Source of the DNA: WHSW01 sp963828755
GTDB taxonomy: Bacteria > Actinomycetota > Thermoleophilia > Solirubrobacterales > 70-9
DNA: 64,000 bases
NCBI GenBank assembly: GCA_963828755.1
Contig: CAWHFY010000014.1
Span: forward strand, 62,001 to 126,000
Direction: 5' to 3'
The notes beneath the pieces are model-generated. The model saw nothing but the letters and a program-made list of their open reading frames with translations, was not told the origin of the DNA and made no database searches. The position numbers were made by a program, and so were the translations under genes. Of this stretch, positions 28,746-36,774 are shown piece by piece. How positions within the stretch are numbered: the first letter of the stretch is position 1; each line of letters begins with the position of its first letter.

Positions 28746-29885
28746 ATGACTTTCGTCGCCACAGACGCCGACCGCGCCCAGCTCAGGCGGGCCCTCGAGT
28801 TGGCCGAGGGCGGCCGCGGCCGAGTCAGCCCGAACCCGTTGGTCGGCGCGGTGATCACGCGCGACCGCAAGGTGATCGGCGAGGGCTTTCACGCCGAGCT
28901 AGGTGGCGCGCACGCCGAGGTCGCCGCGATCGCCGACTGCGTCGAGCGCGCCGGTGGGCGGAGCGACGCGCCCGCCGGGGCGACCATGTACGTGAGCCTC
29001 GAGCCCTGCGCGCACCAGGGCCGCCAGCCGCCGTGCACCGACGCGATCCTCGCCGCCGGGATCGCCAGGGTGGTGATCGGCTGTGACGACCCGAGCGAGA
29101 AGGCGAACGGGCGCGGCCCGGGCATCCTGCGCGACGAGGGGGTCGAGGTGGACTTCGCCGATGGGGCTGAGGCAGCGGCCGCACGCCTGCTCGTGCAGCC
29201 GTTCCGAAAGCACGCCCGCACCGGCCTGCCGCTGGTCACGCTGAAGTCCGCCGTCAGCCTCGATGGCTTCACCGCGACCCCGGGCGGCGACTCGCGCTGG
29301 ATCTCGGGCCCCGAGAGCCGGGCGCTCGTGCACCGCTGGCGCGCCGACTCCGACGCTGTCGCGGTCGGGATCGGGACGGCGCTCGCCGACGACCCGCTGC
29401 TCACCGCTCGCGACCTCGACGCCCCGGCGCTGCGCCAGCCGACCCGGGTCGTGTTCGACTCTGCGGCGCGGCTGCCGCTCGACTCGGCGCTCGTGGGGTC
29501 GATCGACGAGGCGCCACTGCTCGTCCTCGCTGGCGCCGACGCGGATCGCTCCCGGGTCGAGGCGCTGCGGGCCGCGGGTGCCGAGGTGATCGAGCTGGCC
29601 GGCGACCGCGGCCGCCGACTCGCCGACGGGCTCGCCGAGCTCGGCCGCCGCGAGTTCACGTCGTTGCTGGTCGAGGGCGGGGCCGGCCTCGCCGGGGCGC
29701 TGCTCGGCGCGGGCGAGGTCGATCGGCTCGAGGTCTTCGTCGCGCCGCTGGTGCTCGGCGGCGGCCTGCCGCTCGCCGCCGGCCAGGGTCCGGAGCGGGT
29801 CGCCGACGCGGCCAAGCCGCTCGCGGTCGAGTGGCGGCGAAGCGGCGACGACATGCTGGCCAGCGCCCGATTGCGGGAGTGGTGA
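28746..29885 (+). CDS. ribD: bifunctional riboflavin deaminase/reductase RibD
   Basis: A 379-residue enzyme for two steps of riboflavin synthesis. The N-terminal deaminase domain (1-150) has the zinc motif AHAEVAAI and PCAHQGRQPPCTDAI. The C-terminal reductase domain begins at LPLVTLKSAVSLDGFTATP and includes SRWISGPESRALVHRWRADS and LLVEGGAGLAGALL. The ATG at 28746 is preceded by an operator-like palindrome rather than a riboswitch. The stop overlaps the ribE start by one base (TGATG). First gene of the rib operon. Confidence 0.96.
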   Translation: MTFVATDADRAQLRRALELAEGGRGRVSPNPLVGAVITRDRKVIGEGFHAELGGAHAEVAAIADCVERAGGRSDAPAGATMYVSLEPCAHQGRQPPCTDAILAAGIARVVIGCDDPSEKANGRGPGILRDEGVEVDFADGAEAAAARLLVQPFRKHARTGLPLVTLKSAVSLDGFTATPGGDSRWISGPESRALVHRWRADSDAVAVGIGTALADDPLLTARDLDAPALRQPTRVVFDSAARLPLDSALVGSIDEAPLLVLAGADADRSRVEALRAAGAEVIELAGDRGRRLADGLAELGRREFTSLLVEGGAGLAGALLGAGEVDRLEVFVAPLVLGGGLPLAAGQGPERVADAAKPLAVEWRRSGDDMLASARLREW

Positions 29886-30484
29886 TGTTCACCGGGATCG
29901 TCCAAGAGCTGGGAACGGTCGAGGCGCTCGAGCAGGGGGAGGGCGGCGTTCGCCTGCGGATCGCGGCCGCGCTCAGCGGCGACCTGCGGGAGGGCGACTC
30001 GATCGCGGTCTCCGGCGCCTGCCTCACCGCGGCCGCGGTCGCGCCGGCTGCATTCGAGGTCGACGTGATGAACCAGACGCTCGGCCTGACGACGATCGGC
30101 GCGCTCGTGGCCGGCGACCGGGTCAACCTCGAGGCGGCGCTGCGCGCCGGCGAGCCGCTCGGCGGCCACATCGTCCAGGGGCACGTCGACGGGGTCGGCG
30201 AGGTTGCCGAGGCGCGCGAGGACGGCTTCGCGCGCCGGGTCCGGATCGTCGTCCCCGAGGGCCTCGAGCGCTATCTGGTGGAGCACGGCTCGGTCACCGT
30301 CGCCGGGGTCAGCCTCACGGTCGCGGCGCTCGCACAGCGCGGCTTCGAGGTCTCGCTGATCCCCGAGACGCTCGAGCGCACGACCCTCGGCGAGGCCTCC
30401 GTGGGATCGCGCCTCAACCTCGAGTTCGACGTGGTCGCCCGTTACGTCGAGCGCCTTCTAGGCTTCAACAAGGAGACGATCTAA
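29885..30484 (+). CDS. ribE: riboflavin synthase, alpha chain
   Basis: A 199-residue enzyme that converts two lumazines to riboflavin. It has the two similar barrels of the family: MFTGIVQELGTVEALE with SIAVSGACLTAAAV in the first, and LGGHIVQGHVDGVGEV with GSVTVAGVSLTVAAL in the second. The MFTGI start is diagnostic and fixes the ATG at 29885. The ribBA ATG directly follows the stop codon, so the operon is tightly packed. Length is normal. Confidence 0.96.
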   Translation: MFTGIVQELGTVEALEQGEGGVRLRIAAALSGDLREGDSIAVSGACLTAAAVAPAAFEVDVMNQTLGLTTIGALVAGDRVNLEAALRAGEPLGGHIVQGHVDGVGEVAEAREDGFARRVRIVVPEGLERYLVEHGSVTVAGVSLTVAALAQRGFEVSLIPETLERTTLGEASVGSRLNLEFDVVARYVERLLGFNKETI

Positions 30485-31811
30485 ATGGCTGACCGACTCG
30501 AGACGACACCCCGCACCCCCGGAGGCGAAGCCGAGGAGGTGGCGGGCGTATTTTCGACGATCGAAGAGGCGATCGACGACATCCGTCGCGGCCGCATGGT
30601 CGTCGTCTGTGACGATGAGACCCGGGAGAACGAGGGCGACCTCACGATGGCGGCCCAGTTCGCCACCCCCGAGGCGATCAACTTCATGGCCAAGGAGGGG
30701 CGCGGCCTGATCTGCCTGACGCTGACCGGCGAGCGCTGCGACGAGCTCGGCCTCAACCTGATGGCGGCCAAGAACGAGGCTCCGTTGCAGACCGCGTTCA
30801 CGGTCTCGGTCGAGGCGCGCGAGGGCGTCACCACCGGGATTTCGGCGGCCGACCGCGCCCACACGATCCAGGTCGCAATCGACGGGCGATCCACCCCGGA
30901 GTCGCTGGTGCAGCCGGGCCACGTCTTCCCGCTGCGGGCCAAGGACGGCGGCGTGCTCGAGCGCGCCGGGCAGACCGAGGCCTCGGTCGACCTCGCCCGG
31001 CTCGCCGGCCTCAACCCGGCCGGCGTCATCTGCGAGATCATGAACGACGACGGGACGATGGCCCGCGTTCCCGACCTGGTGCCCGTACTGCGAGCGCCAC
31101 GACCTCAAGATGATCACGGTCGCTGACCTGATCGCCTATCGGCGGCGCACCGAGCGGCTGGTCGAGCGGGTCGTCGCGACCAAGCTCCCGACCGCGTTCG
31201 GCGAGTTCACGGCGGTCGGCTACCGCTCGCTGCTCGACGAGAAGCACCACGTCGCGATGGTCAAGGGCAACGTCTCCGGGGCCGAGGACGTGCTCGTCCG
31301 CGTGCACTCCGAGTGCCTGACCGGCGACGTCTTCCACTCGCTGCGCTGCGATTGCGGCGAGCAGCTCGAGGCGGCGATGGCGATGATCGAGAAGCAGGGC
31401 TCCGGGGTGTTGCTCTACCTCTCGCAGGAGGGGCGGGGGATCGGCCTGCTCAACAAGCTGCGCGCCTACAAGCTGCAGGAGGAGGGCCTCGACACGGTCG
31501 ACGCCAACCTGAAGCTCGGCCTGCCGGCCGACCTGCGCGACTACGGGATCGGCGCTCAGATCCTCGTCGACCTCGGCCTGACCAGCATCCGCATCCTCAC
31601 CAACAACCCGAAGAAGATCCACGGGCTGGAGGGCTACGGGCTGTCGGTCGCCGAGCAGGTGCCGATCCAGTCGGTCCCCAACCCGCACAACCAGGAGTAC
31701 CTGAACGCGAAGCGCGACAAGATGGGCCACGTGCTGCACCACCAGGGCCTGCCGCTCGACGAGGAGCTGATCCACGACGAGCGCGAGGCGGAGGGCTGGG
31801 AGCTTGGCTGA
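30485..31811 (+). CDS. ribBA: bifunctional DHBP synthase / GTP cyclohydrolase II (frameshifted once)
   Basis: The N-terminal half makes dihydroxybutanone phosphate (VVVCDDETRENEGDLTMAAQ, GRGLICLTLTGERCDELGL). The C-terminal half is GTP cyclohydrolase II with its zinc cysteines (VHSECLTGDVFHSLRCDCGE) and LSQEGRGIGLLNKLRAYKLQ. The frame shifts near 31085 by one surplus base, inside PDLVP-YCERHDLKM. Removing it gives 441 residues. Residues 9-24 (TPRTPGGEAEEVAGVF) come from an R1 repeat and extend the usual N terminus. Both products feed RibH directly downstream. Confidence 0.94.
30513..30556 (+). repeat. R1 repeat copy at the start of ribBA
   Basis: CCCCCGGAGGCGAAGCCGAG with a GAGGTGGCGGG continuation is nearly identical to the copy in smc at 47471-47510. 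Both are read in the same frame as TPGGEAEEVAG. Confidence 0.8.
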
Positions 31812-32475
31812 GTTCGCGATCTGCGTCGCGACGTTCTACGAGGACCTGGCCGAGCGGCTCGCCAACTCGGCGACCGAGGCGTTCGTCGAGGCCGGGGTCG
31901 GGCCGACCTCGGTCCACGCGTTCGAGGTTCCCGGCGCGTTCGAGCTCCCGTACGCGGCGAAGCTGTGCGCCGATTCGGGCCGCTTCGAAGGCGTCGCCTG
32001 CCTCGGCGTCGTGATCCGCGGCGAGACCGACCACTACGACTTCGTCTGCGGCGAGTCCGCGCGCGGGATCCAGGACGTGCAGCTGCGCACCGGCGTTCCG
32101 TGCTCGTTCGGGGTCATCACCTGCGACACCCGCGAGCAGGCCGAGGCCCGCGCCGGAGGCGACAAGCGCGACCAGGGGCGCAACGCCGCGCTCGCCGTTC
32201 TGCGCAGCGCCGAGCTGCGCGCCAAGCTCTCTGGTGACGAGCAACTAGCAACCAGCAACTTCCTCGCTACCATCCCACGCCTCATGGCCAAGGTCTGCTT
32301 CAACTGCGGCAAGAAGCCCGCGTTCGGGAACTCGCGCAGCCACTCGATGGTCGCCACCCGGCGCCGCTTCAACCCGAACCTGCAGAAGGTCCGGATCGAC
32401 GACGGCGGGAGCCCCCGCCGCGTCTACGTGTGCACCCGCTGCCTGAAGGCGGGCAAGGTCCAAAAGCACGCGTAA
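31804..32475 (+). CDS. ribH: lumazine synthase, reading in frame into ribosomal protein L28
   Basis: Residues 1-142 are 6,7-dimethyl-8-ribityllumazine synthase, which condenses the RibBA and RibD products. Visible are FEVPGAFELPYAAKL, CLGVVIRGETDHYDFV and GVITCDTREQAEARAGG. There is no stop codon after this domain. The frame continues through a heptamer-repeat stretch and runs into L28, giving 223 residues. RibH assembles into large shells in many bacteria, so a permanent L28 tail would be surprising. A lost stop through an indel in the repeat is the main alternative. The ATG overlaps the end of ribBA. Confidence 0.85.
   Translation: MAEFAICVATFYEDLAERLANSATEAFVEAGVGPTSVHAFEVPGAFELPYAAKLCADSGRFEGVACLGVVIRGETDHYDFVCGESARGIQDVQLRTGVPCSFGVITCDTREQAEARAGGDKRDQGRNAALAVLRSAELRAKLSGDEQLATSNFLATIPRLMAKVCFNCGKKPAFGNSRSHSMVATRRRFNPNLQKVRIDDGGSPRRVYVCTRCLKAGKVQKHA
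32240..32260 (+). repeat. heptanucleotide tandem AGCAACY at the ribH/rpmB junction
   Basis: Three units (AGCAACT, AGCAACC, AGCAACT) lie at the expected end of ribH. Because seven is not a multiple of three, unit number decides whether ribH and rpmB share a frame. Confidence 0.7.
32268..32273 (+). promoter_or_regulatory. -10-like TACCAT before rpmB
   Basis: GCTACCAT lies 10 bases before the rpmB ATG. The same octamer precedes rpmF. It supports independent expression of rpmB. Confidence 0.5.
32284..32475 (+). CDS. rpmB: 50S ribosomal protein L28 (zinc type)
   Basis: A 63-residue ribosomal protein: MAKVCFNCGKKPAFGNSRSH, then VATRRRFNPNLQKVRIDD, ending with YVCTRCLKAGKVQKHA. The CFNC and CTRC pairs make it the zinc-binding form of L28. 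The upstream reading frame of ribH is continuous with it, but its own ATG, a TACCAT box 10 bases upstream and a complete L28 N terminus argue for separate translation as well. Length is normal. Confidence 0.93.
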   Translation: MAKVCFNCGKKPAFGNSRSHSMVATRRRFNPNLQKVRIDDGGSPRRVYVCTRCLKAGKVQKHA

Positions 32476-32499
32476 CCGGTCCTCGGCCGCCCCGGGGCG

Positions 32500-32505
32500 T
32501 AGTCT
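32500..32505 (+). promoter_or_regulatory. -10-like TAGTCT before the DAK gene
   Basis: TAGTCT ends 7 bases before the GTG start of the next gene. Confidence 0.45.
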
Positions 32506-32512
32506 GCGCGCC

Positions 32513-34193
32513 GTGCCGGACTCATCGATCGTTCGCTTTCGCCACGTCGTCGGCGTCGCACTCGCCCATCTCGAGAAGCGGCGCGAGGAGATCAACGATC
32601 TGAACGTGTTCCCGGTCGCCGACGGCGATACCGGGGACAACATGGCGCTGACGATGCGCCACGTGCTCGACGAGCTCGACGAGCTCGAGCGCAGCGCCGA
32701 CGGCGACCCCCGTCGGCCGGAGATCGTGCGCGAGGTTGCGCGTGCGGCGCTGATGGGGGCGCGCGGCAACTCGGGCGTGATCCTGAGCCAGATCGTCCGC
32801 GGCGCGGCGGAGAAGGTCGCGACTCCGCCCGGCCGGCTGATCGACCCGGAGCTGATCGAGGCTGCGCTCACCAACGCCAGCGAGGCTGCCTACGCCTCGG
32901 TGCGCGACCCGGCCGAGGGCACGATGCTGACCGTGATCCGGGTGATGGCCGACGCGGTCGCCGCCCGCCGTGCCGAGTGGAGCGCGGCGAGCGGGTCGAA
33001 ACGCTCACGGGCGGCATCCTGGCTCCGCGGGCGCCTCGATCCCGACGCCTCCGCCGCCGAGCAGAACGCGCTCTTGGCCGAGATGCTCGCCACCGCGCTG
33101 TTCGCCGGCGAGGAGGCGGTTCGTCACACGCCCGAGCAGCTCCCCGCGTTGGCCGCGGCCGGGGTGGATGCCGACGCCGGAGCCCTGGGACTGGTGGTGA
33201 TCATCGGCGGGATGATCGCCGGGCTCGCGGGCGAGCAGGTCCAGCTGCCCGAGATCCCGCACTACGCCGCCGCCCGCCTCGACCAGGTTCACCACGCCGA
33301 CTCGGCGTTCCGCTGGTGCACCAACTTCATCGTCACCGGCAGCGAGCTCGACGGCGACTCCTACGTCGCCGGGCTCGAGCGGATCGGCGACTCGGTCCTC
33401 GTCGTCGGCGACCGGGCGACGCTGAAGATCCATGTCCACACCGACGATCCCGACGCGGCCAAAGCGCTGTTTGCCGGAGCCGGCGAGGTCAGCCGCGAGG
33501 ACATCGCCGACATGCACGAGCAGGTGGCGGGGCAGCGCCAACGGCTCGGCTCCGGACGCTCGGGGGTCGTCGCCGTCGCCAGCGGCGAGGGGATGCGGCG
33601 GCATGTTCCAGAGCCTCGGGGCGCTGGTCGTCGACGGCGGCCCGACTCTGAACCCGCCGACCAAGGATCTGCTCGCCGGGATCGATGCCTGCGTCGCCGA
33701 CGAGGTGATCGTGCTCCCGAACTCGTCGAACGTGCGGATGGCGGCCGAGGAGGCGGCGCGGCTCGCGGCCAAGAACGGGCGCGAGGTGATCGTCGTTGCC
33801 TCCGACTCCCAACAGGGCTCGCTCGCGGCGCTGGTCGAGTTCGACCCGGGCGAGACCGCGGGCGCGAACGCCGAGCGGCTCGATGCCGGGCTCGGCGAGG
33901 TCCGGGTCGGCGCCGTCGCGCCGGCCGCCCGCGACGACGCCGAGGGCCGCTTTCGCCGTGGCGACTCGGTGGGCTTCGCCGATGGCGAGCTGGTCGCCTG
34001 GGGCGGGGCGGGCACGACGCTGATCGAGACCGTCGCGGCGCTCACCGACGATGCGGAGATCGTCACCGTGATCGAGGGGGCCGAGGCGCCGATCGCGCTG
34101 GCGGAGCTGCAGCTGGAGCTGGACGACGGGATCGAGCTCGAGCTCCAGCGCGGCGGCACCCCGAACTATTCCTGGCTGATCGCCGTTCAGTGA
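32513..34193 (+). CDS. DAK phosphatase-domain protein, FakA-like (frameshifted once)
   Basis: The N-terminal DhaL-type domain shows NVFPVADGDTGDNMALTM, whose Asp residues bind Mg-ADP, and GARGNSGVILSQIVRG. The C-terminal part resembles the DegV-partner region of fatty acid kinase FakA. A surplus base near 33601 splits it; removing it gives 559 residues. FakA-type kinases phosphorylate fatty acids held by FakB. No FakB/DegV gene is visible here, so the substrate is open. In actinobacteria this gene commonly stands between rpmB and recG, as it does here. Confidence 0.86.
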
Positions 34194-34209
34194 CCCGGTC
34201 GGCGCGGCG

Positions 34210-34938
34210 ATGACGCTGCTCGATGACGTGATCGAAGCCCATGGCGGTCGCGCCGCCTGGGAGCGCGCCCGCGCCGTCCGCGCCCGGGTCCGCTGCGGCG
34301 GGCTGCTGTTGCGGACGAGGCTGCCCGGCAACCGCTTCCGCGAGGGTCTGGTCGAGGGGCGGATCGGCGAGCCGGTCTCGTCGGCGGGGCCGTTCCCGCG
34401 CGCCGGGGTCCACGGCGTCTTCGACCACGGCGCGGTCCGGCTCGAGACCGACGACGGCGAGTTGCTCGAGTCGCGCGAGCACCCGCGCGAGCTCTTCTTC
34501 GGGCCCAGCGGCCTGCGGCGCAATCTGCGCTGGGACGCGCTCGACGCCACCTACTTCGCCGGCTACGCGTGGTGGAACTACCTCAACGCCCCGTATCTCC
34601 TTGCCCGTGAGGACGTACGGGTCGCCGAGATCGAGCCGTGGGACCAGCGCGGCGAGACCTGGCGCCGGCTCGAGGCTCGCTTCCCCGCGGGTCTCGACAC
34701 GCACTCGCCGGTGCAGACGTTCTACTTCGACTCGGCGCTGATGCTGCGCCGCCACGACTACGTCGCCGAGGTCGTCGGCCGGTGGGCGCGCGCCGCCCAC
34801 ATGTGCGCCGACCACGTCGAGGCCGGCGGTCTGACCTTCCCGACCCGGCGCTGGGTGCGCCCGATCGGCCCGGGTAATCGACCGCTACCCGCGCCGACCC
34901 TGGTCAGCCTGCAACTGTTCGAGATCGAGGTCGAATGA
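34210..34938 (+). CDS. hypothetical protein, possibly LolA/lipid-binding-like
   Basis: A 242-residue protein with no signal peptide or membrane segment. The N terminus (LLDDVIEAHGGRAAWERARA) resembles the opening of lipoprotein-sorting (LolA/LppX-like) folds, and the remainder is rich in aromatic residues. This link is weak and based on pattern only. It overlaps the next gene by four bases (ATGA), so it is cotranslated with a glutathione-transferase-like protein. Confidence 0.55.
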   Translation: MTLLDDVIEAHGGRAAWERARAVRARVRCGGLLLRTRLPGNRFREGLVEGRIGEPVSSAGPFPRAGVHGVFDHGAVRLETDDGELLESREHPRELFFGPSGLRRNLRWDALDATYFAGYAWWNYLNAPYLLAREDVRVAEIEPWDQRGETWRRLEARFPAGLDTHSPVQTFYFDSALMLRRHDYVAEVVGRWARAAHMCADHVEAGGLTFPTRRWVRPIGPGNRPLPAPTLVSLQLFEIEVE

Positions 34939-35708
34939 ACGACGAGCGACACGACAAGCCCATCCTCTGGCACATCCCGGTCTCGCACTACAGCGAGAAG
35001 GCTCGCTGGGCGCTCGCCTACAAGTCCGTCGAGCACGAGCGTCGGGCGCCGCCGCCGGGGGTCCACATCCCGGTCGCGATCGCGCTCACCCGGAGCTTGC
35101 GCCCGACGTTCCCGGTCCTGCAGCTCGACGGCCGCGGGATCGGCGACTCGACCGCGATCATCGCGGCGCTCGAGGAGCGCTACGCGGACCGGCCCTCGCT
35201 CTATCCGACCGACCCGGGCGAGCGCCGCCGGGCGCTCGAGCTCGAGGACTACTTCGACGAGCAGCTCGGCCCGCAGATCCGCCTGCTCGCCTGGCACGAG
35301 CTGATCGGCGACTCGGGAAACGGCATGGGCCCGGTCGCGGCGGCGACGCTCCCCGAGCGCCTGCGCGACGTCGCCCCACTGCGCGCCGCGCTGACCGCCT
35401 ACGGCGAGCTCTACGTGAAGCTGCGCTTCCGCGTCTCCAGCGACGAGCGCGCCGCCGCCGCGCGCACCGCCGTGCTGGCCGCGTTCGACCGACTCGAGCG
35501 CGAGCTCGACGGCCGCGAGTATCTGGTCGGCGACGGGTTCACGGTGGCCGACCTCACCGCGGCCTCCCTCTTCTATCCGCTCGTCCTGCCGCCCGAGGGG
35601 CCGCAGATCCTCACCGAGCTGTCACCGCGGTTCGCCGAGTTCGTGACGCCGCTCGAACCGCGTCCCGGTTACGCGTACATCGCGCGCATGTTCGCCGAGC
35701 ATCGGTAG
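34935..35708 (+). CDS. glutathione S-transferase-like protein
   Basis: A 257-residue soluble protein. The N-terminal thioredoxin-like domain reads ILWHIPVSHYSEKARWALAY and then FPVLQLDGRGIGDSTAIIAA, with the usual GST proline and SxAI signature. The C-terminal helical domain contains REYLVGDGFTVADLTAASLF, a classical GST segment. Actinobacteria usually lack glutathione, so the thiol used is unclear. The start overlaps the upstream gene by four bases. Confidence 0.82.
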   Translation: MNDERHDKPILWHIPVSHYSEKARWALAYKSVEHERRAPPPGVHIPVAIALTRSLRPTFPVLQLDGRGIGDSTAIIAALEERYADRPSLYPTDPGERRRALELEDYFDEQLGPQIRLLAWHELIGDSGNGMGPVAAATLPERLRDVAPLRAALTAYGELYVKLRFRVSSDERAAAARTAVLAAFDRLERELDGREYLVGDGFTVADLTAASLFYPLVLPPEGPQILTELSPRFAEFVTPLEPRPGYAYIARMFAEHR

Positions 35709-35747
35709 GGCTTCGCCGCTCGCCTCCGAGCCGATCCATCCCTGCCT

Positions 35748-35768
35748 CGAGCGCCGAGCGCCGAGCGC
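35748..35768 (+). repeat. heptanucleotide tandem CGAGCGC
   Basis: Three exact CGAGCGC units lie in the 67-base gap between the GST-like gene and the DUF427 gene. The unit differs by one base from the CGAGCGG units at 8031 and 50587. Confidence 0.75.
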
Positions 35769-35775
35769 CCGAGCT

Positions 35776-36259
35776 CTACCACCCCTCGGTCCCCGGCTCC
35801 CCTTTGAACGGCCCCTCGATCTCATCCGTGACCCAGCCGCCGTAGAAGCCGCCGCCCTGCGGGCGGACGCGCTCGTCGTCGAGGTAGGCGGCATCGACGC
35901 GGCCGGCGTAGAAGGCGATGTGGTCGCGCAGCTCGGCGTAGGCCTCGTTCGGCTCCGGGTAGTGCCAAGCCGCCGCCGCCGAGGCCGCCCCGTCGACCTC
36001 CAGGTCGAAGTAGTGAGCGCGGCCCTTCCACTCGCAGAGCGGTGTGCGTCCCGGGCGCCTCGCGCAGCAAATCGGCGCGGACGTCGGCGACGGGGATGTA
36101 GATCGTCGGCGGGCTCGCCGTCTCGAGCACCCGCAGGGCTCGCTCGGAGTCCGCGATCGTCTCGCCGCCATGCTCGACGCGGACCCTGCGGCCGACCGGC
36201 TCGACCCGGGGCGGGCGCGGGTAGTCCCAGACGGATTCCTTCGCTCTCGCCGAGCTCAA
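35776..36259 (-). CDS. DUF427 domain protein (frameshifted once)
   Basis: A small single-domain protein of about 160 residues after removing one surplus base near 36041. The family blocks are SVWDYPRPPRVEPVGRRVRV, ETASPPTIYIPVADVRADLL, LCEWKGRAHYFDLEVDG and AWHYPEPNEAYAELRDHIAF. DUF427 proteins are common in actinobacteria and have no proven activity that I know of. The start is uncertain: TTG at 36259 is the first in-frame candidate. It lies 10 bases downstream of the RidA-like gene on the same strand. Confidence 0.82.
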
Positions 36260-36269
36260 CCGGCGCTCT

Positions 36270-36746
36270 TCACTCGATCTCGACGATCGCCTCGATCTCG
36301 ACCGGGACGTCGAACGGCAGCTGCCCGGCGCCGATCGCCGAGCGCGCGTGGCGGCCGGCGGGATCGCCCCAGAGGTCGAGCACGAGGTCGGTGAAGCCGT
36401 TGATCACGGCCGGCGGCTTGTCGAAGCCGGGCGCGCACTGGACCAGCCCGAGCGCCTTGACCCAGCTGGTCACCCGGCCGAGCTCGCCGAGCTCGGCCTT
36501 CAGCGAGGCGAGGATGGAGAGCGTCGTCAGCCGCGCCGCCTCCTGGCCCTGCTCGACCGTGAGCTCGCCGCCGACCCGGCCCGTCATCAGCACCTCGGCC
36601 CCGTCCATCGGCAGGTGGCCGGAGACGTAGGCGTGCGGGCCGCTCACGTGCACGAGGTCGAACTTGAACTCGACCCCGGGCGGCGGCGCGAACGGGTCCG
36701 GCAGCTGCAGCCCTCGCTCGGCCAGGCGATCCTCGATCGATCCCAT
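36270..36746 (-). CDS. RidA/YjgF-family protein
   Basis: A 158-residue member of the RidA superfamily, which hydrolyses reactive enamine/imine intermediates or has related roles. AYVSGHLPMDG, then TTLSILASLKAELGELGRV, and the C-terminal RSAIGAGQLPFDVPVEIEAI follow the family pattern. The arginine that binds the substrate carboxylate in RidA is present in GRHARSAIG. It is longer than the 128-residue RidA core at its N terminus. Its start is divergent from recG with 28 bases between. Confidence 0.87.
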   Translation of the reverse strand: MGSIEDRLAERGLQLPDPFAPPPGVEFKFDLVHVSGPHAYVSGHLPMDGAEVLMTGRVGGELTVEQGQEAARLTTLSILASLKAELGELGRVTSWVKALGLVQCAPGFDKPPAVINGFTDLVLDLWGDPAGRHARSAIGAGQLPFDVPVEIEAIVEIE

Positions 36747-36759
36747 CCAAGCTGGAATC

Positions 36760-36765
36760 TACCCT
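36760..36765 (+). promoter_or_regulatory. -10-like TACCCT before recG
   Basis: TACCCT ends 9 bases before the recG GTG in a 28-base divergent gap. Confidence 0.5.
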
Positions 36766-36774
36766 CTGGCCGCA

